Source of the DNA: JAGVPT01 sp035505655
GTDB lineage: Bacteria > Bacteroidota > Ignavibacteria > UBA10030 > UBA8401
Length of the DNA: 64,000 bases
NCBI GenBank assembly: GCA_035505655.1
Contig: DATJQP010000050.1
Coordinates: forward strand, 1-64,000
Reading direction: 5' to 3'
The position numbers and the translations under genes were made by a program. The notes below the pieces were generated by a model, which was given only the letters and a program-made list of their open reading frames with translations, had not been told where the DNA came from and did no database searches. This document shows positions 56,379 through 63,758 of the stretch, piece by piece. Positions within the stretch are counted from its first letter, which is position 1. Every line of letters begins with the position of its first letter.

Positions 56379-56861
56379 ATGGAATTTACCAGCGTACGAA
56401 TTGAAAAGCCCGAAGCGACAAACTTCATCCTTGGCCAGTCACATTTCATCAAGACGGTCGAGGATATCCACGAGGCCATAGTCCAGACGAATTCGCAGAT
56501 GAAGTTCGGGGTCGGATTCTGCGAATCATCGGGACCAGCCCTCGTCCGATGGTCCGGAAACGACCAGGCACTCATCGAGCTCGCAAAGAAGAACGCCGTC
56601 AACCTCTCCTGCGGCCATTGCTTCATTCTCTTTATGGAGCACGGATTCCCCGTCAACATCCTCAACGTCATCAAGAACATCCCGGAGGTGTGTCATATTT
56701 TCTGCGCAACGGCGAACCCCGTGGAGGTCATTGTGGCGGAATCCGGGTTGGGAAGAGGAATCATGGGGGTTATCGACGGCGTGAAATCCAAGGGGATCGA
56801 GTCGGAGCAGGACATCAAGATCCGGAAGGATTTCCTCAGGAAGATCGGCTACAAGCTTTAA
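56379..56861 (+). CDS. Adenosine-specific kinase family protein (DUF355)
   Basis: A 160-residue protein of the DUF355 family, named from an archaeal adenosine-binding protein. Conserved blocks are FILGQSHFIKTVEDIHEAIV, KFGVGFCESSGPALVRWSGND, GHCFILFMEHGFPVNILNVIK and EVCHIFCATANPVEVIVAES. Full length. The kinase activity in the family name rests on few studies, so function is only probable. It lies 37 bp before hutU and may be its operon partner. The ribosome site is AGAGGCAGGC. Confidence 0.85.
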   Translation: MEFTSVRIEKPEATNFILGQSHFIKTVEDIHEAIVQTNSQMKFGVGFCESSGPALVRWSGNDQALIELAKKNAVNLSCGHCFILFMEHGFPVNILNVIKNIPEVCHIFCATANPVEVIVAESGLGRGIMGVIDGVKSKGIESEQDIKIRKDFLRKIGYKL

Positions 56862-56898
56862 GACTTCCTCACCTTCTTCCCCAAAACGAGGAGTGCCC

Positions 56899-58578
56899 AT
56901 GGCCGGAACTCTCCCCCAGCGGATTGTCACTGCGCCCCGCGGTACCGGGTTGAGCTGCAAAGGGTGGCAACAGGAAGCCGCCCTCCGCATGTTGATGAAC
57001 AACCTTGATCCGGAGGTCGCCGAGAAACCGCAGGACCTTATCGTCTACGGCGGCACCGGAAAAGCCGCCCGGGATTGGCGATGCTTCGACGCCATCGTCG
57101 ATTCCCTTCGCGCGCTCGGGAACGACGAAACACTCCTCATCCAGTCCGGCAAGCCGGTCGGGGTTTTCCGCACCCACGCCGACGCCCCTCGCGTCCTCAT
57201 CTCCAACGCAATGCTCGTTCCCCGGTGGGCCACCTGGGACGAATTCCGGCGACTCGAAGGACTTGGCCTGACGATGTACGGGCAGATGACTGCCGGAAGC
57301 TGGATCTACATCGGAACCCAGGGAATCCTTCAGGGAACGTTCGAGACTTTCGCCGCCTGCGCGGCGCGGGACTTCGGCGGTTCGCTCGCGGGAAAGTTTG
57401 TTCTCACCGCCGGACTCGGCGGCATGGGGGGCGCTCAACCTCTCGCCGCGACGATGAACGGCGCGGCATGTCTCGTCGTTGAGGTCGATCGATCCCGGAT
57501 TGAAAAGCGGCTGCGCACCCGGTACCTCGATACGATGAGTGAAGATCTTGATGAGGCACTCAACCTCGTCAGGGATGCGGTGTCGAAGAAGAAACCACTC
57601 TCCGTCGGTCTTCTTGGAAACGCGGCCGAGATCATCCCCGCCATCGCCGCCGGAAAATTCCTGCCCGACATCGTCACCGACCAGACCTCGGCGCACGATA
57701 CGCTCAACGGGTACGTCCCCGCCGGAATGCCTTATTCGAAAGCCCTCGATCTCCGGAAAAAGAATCCAAAGAAATACGTCTCACTCGCCCGCGACTCGAT
57801 CGCACTCCACGTCCGCGGCCTGCTGAAGTTGAGGCGGCGAGGGGCCGTTGTTTTCGACTACGGCAACAACATCCGTGGAGAGGCCCTCGCAAACGGAGTC
57901 AGGAACGCTTTCGATATCCCCGGCTTCGTCCCCGAGTTCATCCGTCCTCTCTTCTGCGACGGGAAGGGGCCCTTCCGGTGGGCTGCGCTCTCCGGCGATC
58001 CGGGGGACATCTATCGGACGGACCGTGCCGTGATCGAATCGTTCCCCGAGAACGCGTCGCTCCGCAGGTGGATCGAAAAAGCCCGGAAGCAGGTGGCATT
58101 CCAGGGACTTCCGGCGCGGATATGCTGGTTAGGGTACGGAGAGCGTGCAAAGATGGGAAAAATTTTTAACGACCTCGTCGCAAAAGGAGAATTGAAGGCG
58201 CCGATCGTCATCGGGAGAGACCACCTCGATTGCGGCTCCGTCGCCTCGCCGAACCGTGAGACAGAGAAGATGAAGGATGGAAGCGATGCGATCGCCGATT
58301 GGCCGATCCTCAATGCCCTTCTCAACGCAGTCGGGGGGGCGAGCTGGGTGAGCGTTCATCACGGCGGCGGTGTCGGGATCGGAAATTCGATCCACGCCGG
58401 CATGGTCGTCGTTGCCGACGGGACGGAGGGGGCCGCGAGAAGATTGGAGCGAGTGCTGACGTATGATCCCGGGATGGGAATCATCCGCCATGCCGACGCC
58501 GGTTATGAACGGGCCCTGCAAAACGCGAAGAAGTGGGGTGTGCGGGTCCCGATGAGCAATTCTTCTCCGATGCAATGA
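56899..58578 (+). CDS. hutU: Urocanate hydratase
   Basis: A 559-residue urocanase, which turns urocanate into imidazolonepropionate with a tightly held NAD. Landmarks are YGGTGKAARDW, AGLGGMGGAQPLAATMNGA (NAD fold), VFDYGNNIRGEA and GLPARICWLGYGERAKMG, which holds the Cys equal to Cys410 of the bacterial enzyme. GGGVGIGNSIHAGMVVVADG near the end is also typical. I use the ATG at 56899 (GAGGAG 6 bp upstream) over an in-frame GTG two codons earlier. Its stop overlaps the next small gene as ATGA. No hutH is in the window. Confidence 0.97.
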   Translation: MAGTLPQRIVTAPRGTGLSCKGWQQEAALRMLMNNLDPEVAEKPQDLIVYGGTGKAARDWRCFDAIVDSLRALGNDETLLIQSGKPVGVFRTHADAPRVLISNAMLVPRWATWDEFRRLEGLGLTMYGQMTAGSWIYIGTQGILQGTFETFAACAARDFGGSLAGKFVLTAGLGGMGGAQPLAATMNGAACLVVEVDRSRIEKRLRTRYLDTMSEDLDEALNLVRDAVSKKKPLSVGLLGNAAEIIPAIAAGKFLPDIVTDQTSAHDTLNGYVPAGMPYSKALDLRKKNPKKYVSLARDSIALHVRGLLKLRRRGAVVFDYGNNIRGEALANGVRNAFDIPGFVPEFIRPLFCDGKGPFRWAALSGDPGDIYRTDRAVIESFPENASLRRWIEKARKQVAFQGLPARICWLGYGERAKMGKIFNDLVAKGELKAPIVIGRDHLDCGSVASPNRETEKMKDGSDAIADWPILNALLNAVGGASWVSVHHGGGVGIGNSIHAGMVVVADGTEGAARRLERVLTYDPGMGIIRHADAGYERALQNAKKWGVRVPMSNSSPMQ

Positions 58579-58775
58579 AGATCGGCCTCTGCCAGGAATG
58601 CTCTTTCCACAGCCTCACGTCCAGCAAGAGCGGGAGCGAGTTCCATCTCTGCAGGCTGAGCCGGATCGATCCGACGTTTCCGAAGTACCCCCGGTTGCCG
58701 GTTCTCCGTTGCACGGGGTTTAAGAAGACGGAGAGCAAAGGGCGGAGTGCCGTAAGCGCGCACGACAAGGATTGA
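58575..58775 (+). CDS. Small Cys4 protein translationally coupled to hutU (putative metal-binding)
   Basis: A 66-residue protein whose ATG (58575-58577) overlaps the hutU stop as ATGA. Cysteines fall at C6, C9, C26 and C46 (LCQECSF, HLCRLSR, LRCTGF), joined by a conserved-looking stretch DPTFPKYPRLPVL. Four Cys spaced this way suggest a bound zinc or Fe-S centre. I recall similar small unnamed proteins with CxxC...LCxxS...FPKYPRLPVxxCxG in many bacteria, but have no function for them. A tail of 15 charged residues follows. A longer frame from 58533 would run through the end of hutU and is not preferred. Confidence 0.7.
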   Translation: MKIGLCQECSFHSLTSSKSGSEFHLCRLSRIDPTFPKYPRLPVLRCTGFKKTESKGRSAVSAHDKD

Positions 58776-58853
58776 AAAGCGAGGTCGGCGTCGGGACACA
58801 TCCCTGCTTCGTGAAACATTCTGGCCAAGCGACTCCTCTCCTCGTCCAGTTGA

Positions 58854-60116
58854 TTGTTCAATTTGCAGCAGGAACTTCTGAACCTTTTTATCAAGAATAT
58901 CGGACAGCTCGTCACCGTCTCGGCTCAGGGAAAAGGATACAAGGCCGGGAGGGAGATGCGTGAGCTCGGGGTGATCGAGAATGCCTCGGTCGAAATCGAG
59001 GGGGGCATCATCAAACGGATCGGCCTGGAGGGGGAGATTGCTCCGGCCCCCGACGTCGACGTCCTCGACACGGACGGGCGCGTTGCGATGCCGGGTTTCG
59101 TCGATTCCCACACCCACGCGGTCTTTGCAGGAAGCCGGGAAAACGAATTTGCGATGAGGGCGGAGGGAAAGTCGTACGCGGAGATCGCCGCCACCGGGGG
59201 CGGGATCCTTTCCACGATGAACGCCACCCGTGCCGCTTCGAAGAAGGAGCTCCTTCGCTCGGCGGAACGCCGCCTGAACGAAATGATGAAGCAGGGGACA
59301 ACGACGGTCGAGGTCAAGAGCGGCTACGGGCTGAGCGTCGACGGCGAGATGAAGATCCTCGACGTCCTCCACGATCTTCGGCGCGATCACTTCATGACGG
59401 TCGTGCCGACGTTTCTCGGCGCCCATGCCTTCCCTCCGGAATTTGCCGGGGACAGAAACGGGTACGTCGAGCTCATCCTCAACCGGATGCTGCCGTATAT
59501 CGGGGAAAGACAGTTGGCGATGTTCTGCGACGTGTTCTGCGACGAAGGATATTTCGACCTCCACCAGGCGGAACAGATCCTTCTCGAAGCGAAGAGGTAC
59601 GGGCTGATGCCGAAGCTTCACGCCGATCAGTTCGCGTCGATCGGCGGCACGGAGCTGGGGATCCAGCTCAACGCCGTGTCAGTCGATCATCTGGAACATC
59701 TGAGCGAGAAGGGCCTCGGAGCGCTGAAAAAGTCCGCGACGATTGCGACCGTTCTACCGGGATCGTCGTTCTTCCTCTCCGAGCCCTACGCGCCCGCACG
59801 AGAGATCATCGATGCGGGGATTCCGCTCGCCATCGCGACCGATTTTAACCCCGGCTCCTCGATGTCGTTCTCGATGGCGCTTATGCTCACGATCGCCTGC
59901 ACGCAGATGCACGTGACTCCCGAGGAGGCGATCGCCGCCGCGACGCTTAACGGGGCGGCCGCGCTCGGTCTTTCGCACGAGGTGGGGAGCATCGAGGTCG
60001 GCAAGGAGGCCGACATTGTCGTATACGACGTCCCAAATTATCGCACGATTCCTTACCACTACGGCTCGAATCATGTCTGGAAGATCGTCAAGAACGGAAC
60101 GGTCCTCGAATTCTAG
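58854..60116 (+). CDS. hutI: Imidazolonepropionase (non-ATG start)
   Basis: A protein of about 420 residues in the amidohydrolase superfamily that opens imidazolonepropionate to formiminoglutamate. Metal and substrate blocks are SHTHAVFAGSRENEF, KSGYGLSVDGE, HADQFASIGGTELG, VDHLEHLSEKG and ATDFNPGSS. The conserved opening NIGQLVTVS lies before any in-frame ATG, so translation must start at TTG 58854 or TTG 58863; an in-frame TGA lies just before the first. Neither has a clear Shine-Dalgarno, so translation may lean on the upstream genes. The stop lies within the start region of the DUF429 gene. Confidence 0.93.
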   Translation: MFNLQQELLNLFIKNIGQLVTVSAQGKGYKAGREMRELGVIENASVEIEGGIIKRIGLEGEIAPAPDVDVLDTDGRVAMPGFVDSHTHAVFAGSRENEFAMRAEGKSYAEIAATGGGILSTMNATRAASKKELLRSAERRLNEMMKQGTTTVEVKSGYGLSVDGEMKILDVLHDLRRDHFMTVVPTFLGAHAFPPEFAGDRNGYVELILNRMLPYIGERQLAMFCDVFCDEGYFDLHQAEQILLEAKRYGLMPKLHADQFASIGGTELGIQLNAVSVDHLEHLSEKGLGALKKSATIATVLPGSSFFLSEPYAPAREIIDAGIPLAIATDFNPGSSMSFSMALMLTIACTQMHVTPEEAIAAATLNGAAALGLSHEVGSIEVGKEADIVVYDVPNYRTIPYHYGSNHVWKIVKNGTVLEF

Positions 60117-60756
60117 GAAAAGGAAGAGGGCGCAGTCCCTCGTCGCCGGAATCGACCTTGCCGGAAGTCCAAAGCGAAACACCGGCGTCTGTCTCTTGAA
60201 AGGGAAACGCATTCTGGAATGGGGAACGCTTTTTTCGGACGAAGAGATCGTGCGCTTCATCGCAAGAACAAAACCGCATCTCATCGCCATCGATGCACCG
60301 CTGAACCTTCCCCCCGGGCGGAAAACGCTCGACGACCGGAACGGGGAGCACTTCAGACCGTGCGACCGCGAGCTGATGAGACGGGGAATCCGTTTCTTCC
60401 CGATCACGCTCGGACCGATGCGGACTCTCACCGAACGGGGAATTTTCCTGAAGAATTATTTTTCCCGGAGGGGATACAAGGTCATCGAGATGTATCCGGG
60501 GGCGGCTCAGGACGTCTGGGAGACAGGAAGGAAGCAGGATGGTCTGCCCCGGCTACTAAAGGGGCTGGAAGGCCTCGGCATCAAAGGGCTGGACAGGAAG
60601 ATGAACGGTGACGAGCTCGACGCCGCGACCGGAGCGCTTGTCGGATATTGGTACCTTAAGGGAAAAGCTGAAGTGCTTGGAAATTTCGAAGAAGGTGCGA
60701 TTGTCGTTCCACTCCCTCCCAAGTCAAGAATCACAAACTCCGGATCCTCCTCATGA
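60073..60756 (+). CDS. DUF429 family protein (RNase H-like fold)
   Basis: A 227-residue protein. From about residue 28 it matches DUF429: GIDLAGSPKRNTGVCLL (first Asp of an RNase H-like fold), LIAIDAPLNLP (second Asp), FFPITLGPMRTLTERG, VIEMYPGAAQDVW and MNGDELDAATGALVGYWY (third acidic patch). The family is predicted to be a nuclease; no substrate is known. The first 25 residues are Ser/Arg/Lys-rich, overlap the hutI 3' end, and may not be translated; an AGGAAAAGGAAGAGGG run near 60117 looks like a ribosome site but no start codon follows. The stop overlaps ftcD as ATGA. Confidence 0.75.
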   Translation: MSGRSSRTERSSNSRKRKRAQSLVAGIDLAGSPKRNTGVCLLKGKRILEWGTLFSDEEIVRFIARTKPHLIAIDAPLNLPPGRKTLDDRNGEHFRPCDRELMRRGIRFFPITLGPMRTLTERGIFLKNYFSRRGYKVIEMYPGAAQDVWETGRKQDGLPRLLKGLEGLGIKGLDRKMNGDELDAATGALVGYWYLKGKAEVLGNFEEGAIVVPLPPKSRITNSGSSS

Positions 60757-61772
60757 ACAAGATCGTCGAGTGCGTTCCAAATTTCAGCGAAGGGCGCAGC
60801 GCGGGGACCATCAAAGTCATCGCGGAGAGCATTGACAACGTCGAGGGGGTGAAGCTTCTCAACGTCGAACCGGACAAGGACTACAACAGAGTCGTCGTGA
60901 CTTTTGTCGGAGAGCCGGATGGAGTCGCAGAGGCGGCATTCCGGTCGACGGAGGTAGCGGCGCGGATGATCGATATGGAGCGTCACAAGGGGGAGCACCC
61001 GCGGCTTGGAGCCGCGGATGTCGTACCGTTCATCCCTGTTTCCGGGGTGACGATGGCCGATTGCATCCGGGTCGCTAACGCCTACGGTAAGCGGGTCGCC
61101 TCCGAACTTCACATCCCGGTCTACCTCTACGAAGCGGCGGCGACATCCCCCGAGCGAAGGAACCTTTCGGACATCCGGCGCGGAGAGTACGAGGGGCTCG
61201 CGGAAAAGCTGGCAGATCCGAAATGGAAGCCCGACTACGGCGAGGCAAAATTCAACAAAAGGTCTGGGGCGACAGTGACCGGTGCGCGGAAGTTCCTTAT
61301 CGCCTACAACGTCAACCTCAACACCGCCGACCTCGCCGTTGCGCAGGAGATCGCGATGCGGATTCGGGAGAGCGGCCGGCCGAAAAAGGACGCCGCCGGG
61401 AATGTTGTCAAGGATGCGCGGGGAGAGACGGTAAAAATCCCTGGCACCTTGAAAGCCGTCAAAGCGATGGGGGTCCTGGTGGAAAGGCTCGAAATCGTCC
61501 AGGTTTCGATCAACCTCGTCGATTACGAAACAACCCCGCCGCACGTTGCGTTTGAGGAGGTGAAGAAACAAGCGCGCACCCTCGGCGTCGACGCGACCGG
61601 GAGCGAAATCGTCGGGCTTACTCCTCTCAGTGCCCTGCTCATGGCGGGACGGTACTACAATAGCGGCGAATCTTCCGAAGAACGTCTTCTCGCTGCCGCG
61701 GTCGAGCGCCTTGGACTCAGCCAGCTCGATTCGTTTGATCCTTCCAAGAAAGTGATCGAATATCAACTTTAG
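60753..61772 (+). CDS. ftcD: Glutamate formimidoyltransferase
   Basis: A 339-residue formiminotransferase, moving the formimino group of formiminoglutamate to tetrahydrofolate. It begins MNKIVECVPNFSEGRSAGTI and contains HKGEHPRLGAADVVPFIPVSG, with the His region of the active site, and FLIAYNVNLNTADLAVAQEIA. Unlike the mammalian enzyme it lacks the fused cyclodeaminase, which is the next gene. The ATG overlaps the DUF429 stop. It is 14 bp before fchA. Confidence 0.96.
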   Translation: MNKIVECVPNFSEGRSAGTIKVIAESIDNVEGVKLLNVEPDKDYNRVVVTFVGEPDGVAEAAFRSTEVAARMIDMERHKGEHPRLGAADVVPFIPVSGVTMADCIRVANAYGKRVASELHIPVYLYEAAATSPERRNLSDIRRGEYEGLAEKLADPKWKPDYGEAKFNKRSGATVTGARKFLIAYNVNLNTADLAVAQEIAMRIRESGRPKKDAAGNVVKDARGETVKIPGTLKAVKAMGVLVERLEIVQVSINLVDYETTPPHVAFEEVKKQARTLGVDATGSEIVGLTPLSALLMAGRYYNSGESSEERLLAAAVERLGLSQLDSFDPSKKVIEYQL

Positions 61773-61786
61773 TCTCCGGGAACCGT

Positions 61787-62434
61787 ATGCTGATGGAAAA
61801 GAGCGTCAATGAATTTGTCAACGAAGTAGCCTCCGCCACCCCGACGCCGGGGGGCGGGAGCGTCGCGGCACTCGCGGGAACTCTTGGCGCGGCTCTCACC
61901 GTGATGGTCTGCAACCTGACCATCGGAAGGAAGAAATATGCATCGGTGCAGAGCGAGATGGAGGATGTTCTGAAACGGGCCGAGGGGCTCAGGAAGGATC
62001 TCGCTTCGCTGGTCGAAGAAGACACCCAGGCGTTTAACGAGTTCATGGCGGCGGTAGGGCTTCCGAAAGGAACCGAGGAAGAGCAGAAACGTCGGAGCGA
62101 GGCGATGCGTCAGGGAACGATCAAGGCGACGACGATTCCGCTCAGGGTGATGGAGCTGTGCGAAGCGGGGCTTTCGTGCGCCGCGGTTGCCGCGGAACGA
62201 GGAAACGTCAATTCGATCTCAGACGCCGGCGTTGCGGCACTTCTCCTTCACGCGGCCTGCGCCGGCGCGCTCCTCAATGTCCGAACGAACCTGCGGTCGC
62301 TCGGCGACCATCCCTTTGCACGGGAGAGCTCGACACGCGCCGATGGGATCGCGCACCGTGCCGGGGAGCTTTACGACAACGTGATCGCATACGTCTACCA
62401 AACGATTTCTCCCAAGAATTCTGAGAATGGATGA
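61787..62434 (+). CDS. fchA: Formimidoyltetrahydrofolate cyclodeaminase
   Basis: A 215-residue helical protein of the FTCD_C family, which converts formimino-THF to methenyl-THF and ammonia. It opens SVNEFVNEVASATPTPGGGSVAALAGTLGAALTVMVCNLT, the family signature, and carries NVNSISDAGVAALLLHAACAGALLNVRTNL. It acts next to FtcD and gives one-carbon units. GGGA precedes the first ATG. Its stop overlaps the start of the formimidoylglutamase gene (ATGA). Confidence 0.95.
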   Translation: MLMEKSVNEFVNEVASATPTPGGGSVAALAGTLGAALTVMVCNLTIGRKKYASVQSEMEDVLKRAEGLRKDLASLVEEDTQAFNEFMAAVGLPKGTEEEQKRRSEAMRQGTIKATTIPLRVMELCEAGLSCAAVAAERGNVNSISDAGVAALLLHAACAGALLNVRTNLRSLGDHPFARESSTRADGIAHRAGELYDNVIAYVYQTISPKNSENG

Positions 62435-63411
62435 CCATGGATAATGCCTGGAAACTGCTCAGCGACGCCCCCGATTCCGTCTTCTTCTCACGGAACGACG
62501 AGTCCGACCCGAGGATGGGGGATATCGTAAAGCGGCAGCGGGAGAACTTCACCCCCGACGTGAACATAGGGATCGTCGGCATGGCGGAGGACGAAGGAGT
62601 ACGCCGGAACCGCGGCCGGGTCGGCGCGAAAGAAGGGCCGAACGAGATCCGGAAGGCCTTCTATAAATGTACCCCCTTCGCCCTGTCGAAGAGCAAGCAG
62701 GTTTCGGACCTCTCGATCTTCGATTTCGGCAATATCAAGACCGGCGCGAGCCTCGAGGAGACCCACCAGCGGACGCAGACCGTCCTCGAGATGCTCACCG
62801 CGAACAACATCCTGCCGATCGTTCTTGGCGGCGGGCACGACGCGACCTTCCCTTCCTTCCTCGCGTTCGCGAAGAAGGCGGCGACCGCCGGCGCCATCAA
62901 CATCGACACGCACCTCTGTTTCCGCAAGTCCGATCCCCATCGGAACAACGGAACGGCGTACCGGCAGATCCTTGACTGGACCCACAGTCCCCTCGCGGCG
63001 ATGAACTACGTACAGATCGGGGCGCAATCGTTCGCCAACGCCAGGGAGCATTACGAAGAGCTCACCGACCGGGGCGCGACGGTTTTCACGCTCGATGAAG
63101 TGAGGAGGGAGAAGATCGAAAAAATCCTCGACCTCGCATACGAGATCGCTTCGAACTCCACCGAGCGACTTTACGTCAGCTTCGACCTCGATTCCGTGCA
63201 AGGATGCGATGCGCCCGGTGTCAGCGCCTCCTATCCCACGGGGCTGAGGGCCAACGAGATTCTCAAGGCGGCTCACTTCGCGGGGACACGTCATAAAACG
63301 AGAGCGATCGACATCGTCGAAGTGAACCCGAAATACGACTTCGACGGGAGGACGAGCAAGCTCGCGGCGTACATCATGATGTATTTCCTCGCCGGCGTCG
63401 CAAACCGATAA
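62431..63411 (+). CDS. hutG: Arginase-family formimidoylglutamase-like protein with altered metal motif
   Basis: A 326-residue ureohydrolase-fold protein. His136 (GGGHD) and Asp252/Asp254 (SFDLDS, followed by APGVSA) are present. The middle motif, normally DxHxD, reads DTHLC: Asp159 and His161 are kept but the last Asp is Cys163 (codon TGT at 62917-62919). Substrate-side block RNNGTAYRQIL fits formimidoylglutamases. By position in the hut cluster it should hydrolyse formiminoglutamate to glutamate and formamide, an alternative to FtcD; with the changed ligand, activity or metal preference is uncertain. The gene overlaps fchA by 4 bp and is the last of the cluster. Confidence 0.85.
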   Translation: MTMDNAWKLLSDAPDSVFFSRNDESDPRMGDIVKRQRENFTPDVNIGIVGMAEDEGVRRNRGRVGAKEGPNEIRKAFYKCTPFALSKSKQVSDLSIFDFGNIKTGASLEETHQRTQTVLEMLTANNILPIVLGGGHDATFPSFLAFAKKAATAGAINIDTHLCFRKSDPHRNNGTAYRQILDWTHSPLAAMNYVQIGAQSFANAREHYEELTDRGATVFTLDEVRREKIEKILDLAYEIASNSTERLYVSFDLDSVQGCDAPGVSASYPTGLRANEILKAAHFAGTRHKTRAIDIVEVNPKYDFDGRTSKLAAYIMMYFLAGVANR

Positions 63412-63421
63412 AATCGTTTCT

Positions 63422-63537
63422 TCTTCTTGCTCTTTCGCAAATTCTCCTCCTTCCACATTCGAATGAGTCAACGGCCTTGTTTGTTTTTCTTTTTTCTTAT
63501 CTCTGACCTCTTCTGTCTTGCTCTTGAAACCTTGCAA
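63422..63537. repeat. Degenerate 7-bp-period pyrimidine array upstream of lepA
   Basis: TCT-led units appear at 63422 (TCTTCTT) and 63443 (TCTCCTC), 21 bp apart, then five in a row at 63488-63522: TCTTTTT, TCTTATC, TCTGACC, TCTTCTG, TCTTGCT. The array runs into the -35 box of the lepA promoter. The same unit occurs in the ssb-NHL gap. Confidence 0.65.
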
Positions 63538-63560
63538 CTCCCTCCTCAAAGTGGTATCTT
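63532..63560 (+). promoter_or_regulatory. Promoter upstream of lepA
   Basis: TTGCAA (63532-63537), 17-bp spacer and TATCTT (63555-63560). The start point would be near 63567, which gives a leader of about 190 nt before lepA that begins with a terminator-like hairpin. Confidence 0.65.
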
Positions 63561-63567
63561 AAGGAAG

Positions 63568-63598
63568 AAAAATGCCCACGACGAGTTCGGGGCTTTTT
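63568..63598 (+). terminator. Terminator-like hairpin overlapping a 10-codon ORF in the lepA leader
   Basis: GCCC (63574-63577) and CGA (63579-63581) pair with TCG (63587-63589) and GGGC (63590-63593), one bulged A, then TTTTT (63594-63598). The A-run before it allows use in either direction, so it could also end a leftward transcript. It begins only about 7 nt after the predicted start of the lepA transcript. Confidence 0.6.
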
Positions 63599-63604
63599 CG
63601 TTAA
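63572..63604 (+). CDS. Possible 10-residue leader peptide before lepA
   Basis: ATG at 63572-63574 opens a frame of ten codons (MPTTSSGLFR) ending at TAA 63602-63604. AAGGAAG lies 5 bp upstream, a good Shine-Dalgarno. The frame covers the whole terminator hairpin, the layout expected of a translation-dependent attenuator. It may be coincidence; nothing else supports expression. Confidence 0.3.
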   Translation: MPTTSSGLFR

Positions 63605-63656
63605 AGGCGGTCTGGCAGCGCCGCCGTTCACCAGGGGTCACAGGTTCTCGAGTTTC

Positions 63657-63733
63657 CGGTCCAAAGTCCAAGGTCATCACGATCGTTGAGATGATACTCA
63701 GTCGTTCTCCTCTCTTAGCTCTTGATTCTTACC
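63657..63733. repeat. Second heptamer array in the lepA leader
   Basis: Three units CGGTCCA, AAGTCCA, AGGTCAT (63657-63677), the reverse complement of the TGGACTT unit of the ssb-NHL gap, and four units TCTCCTC, TCTTAGC, TCTTGAT, TCTTACC (63706-63733), 25 bp before the lepA ATG. Both unit types therefore occur together again, as at 4866-5078. Confidence 0.65.
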
Positions 63734-63758
63734 ACCTGCTTTCCGCGGGGACGGTGCG

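Noticed and set aside
58503..59621. Minus-strand frame of 372 codons opposite hutI
   Set aside because: Antisense shadow with His/Arg/Asp-rich composition and no recognisable motif; the plus strand encodes a clear imidazolonepropionase.
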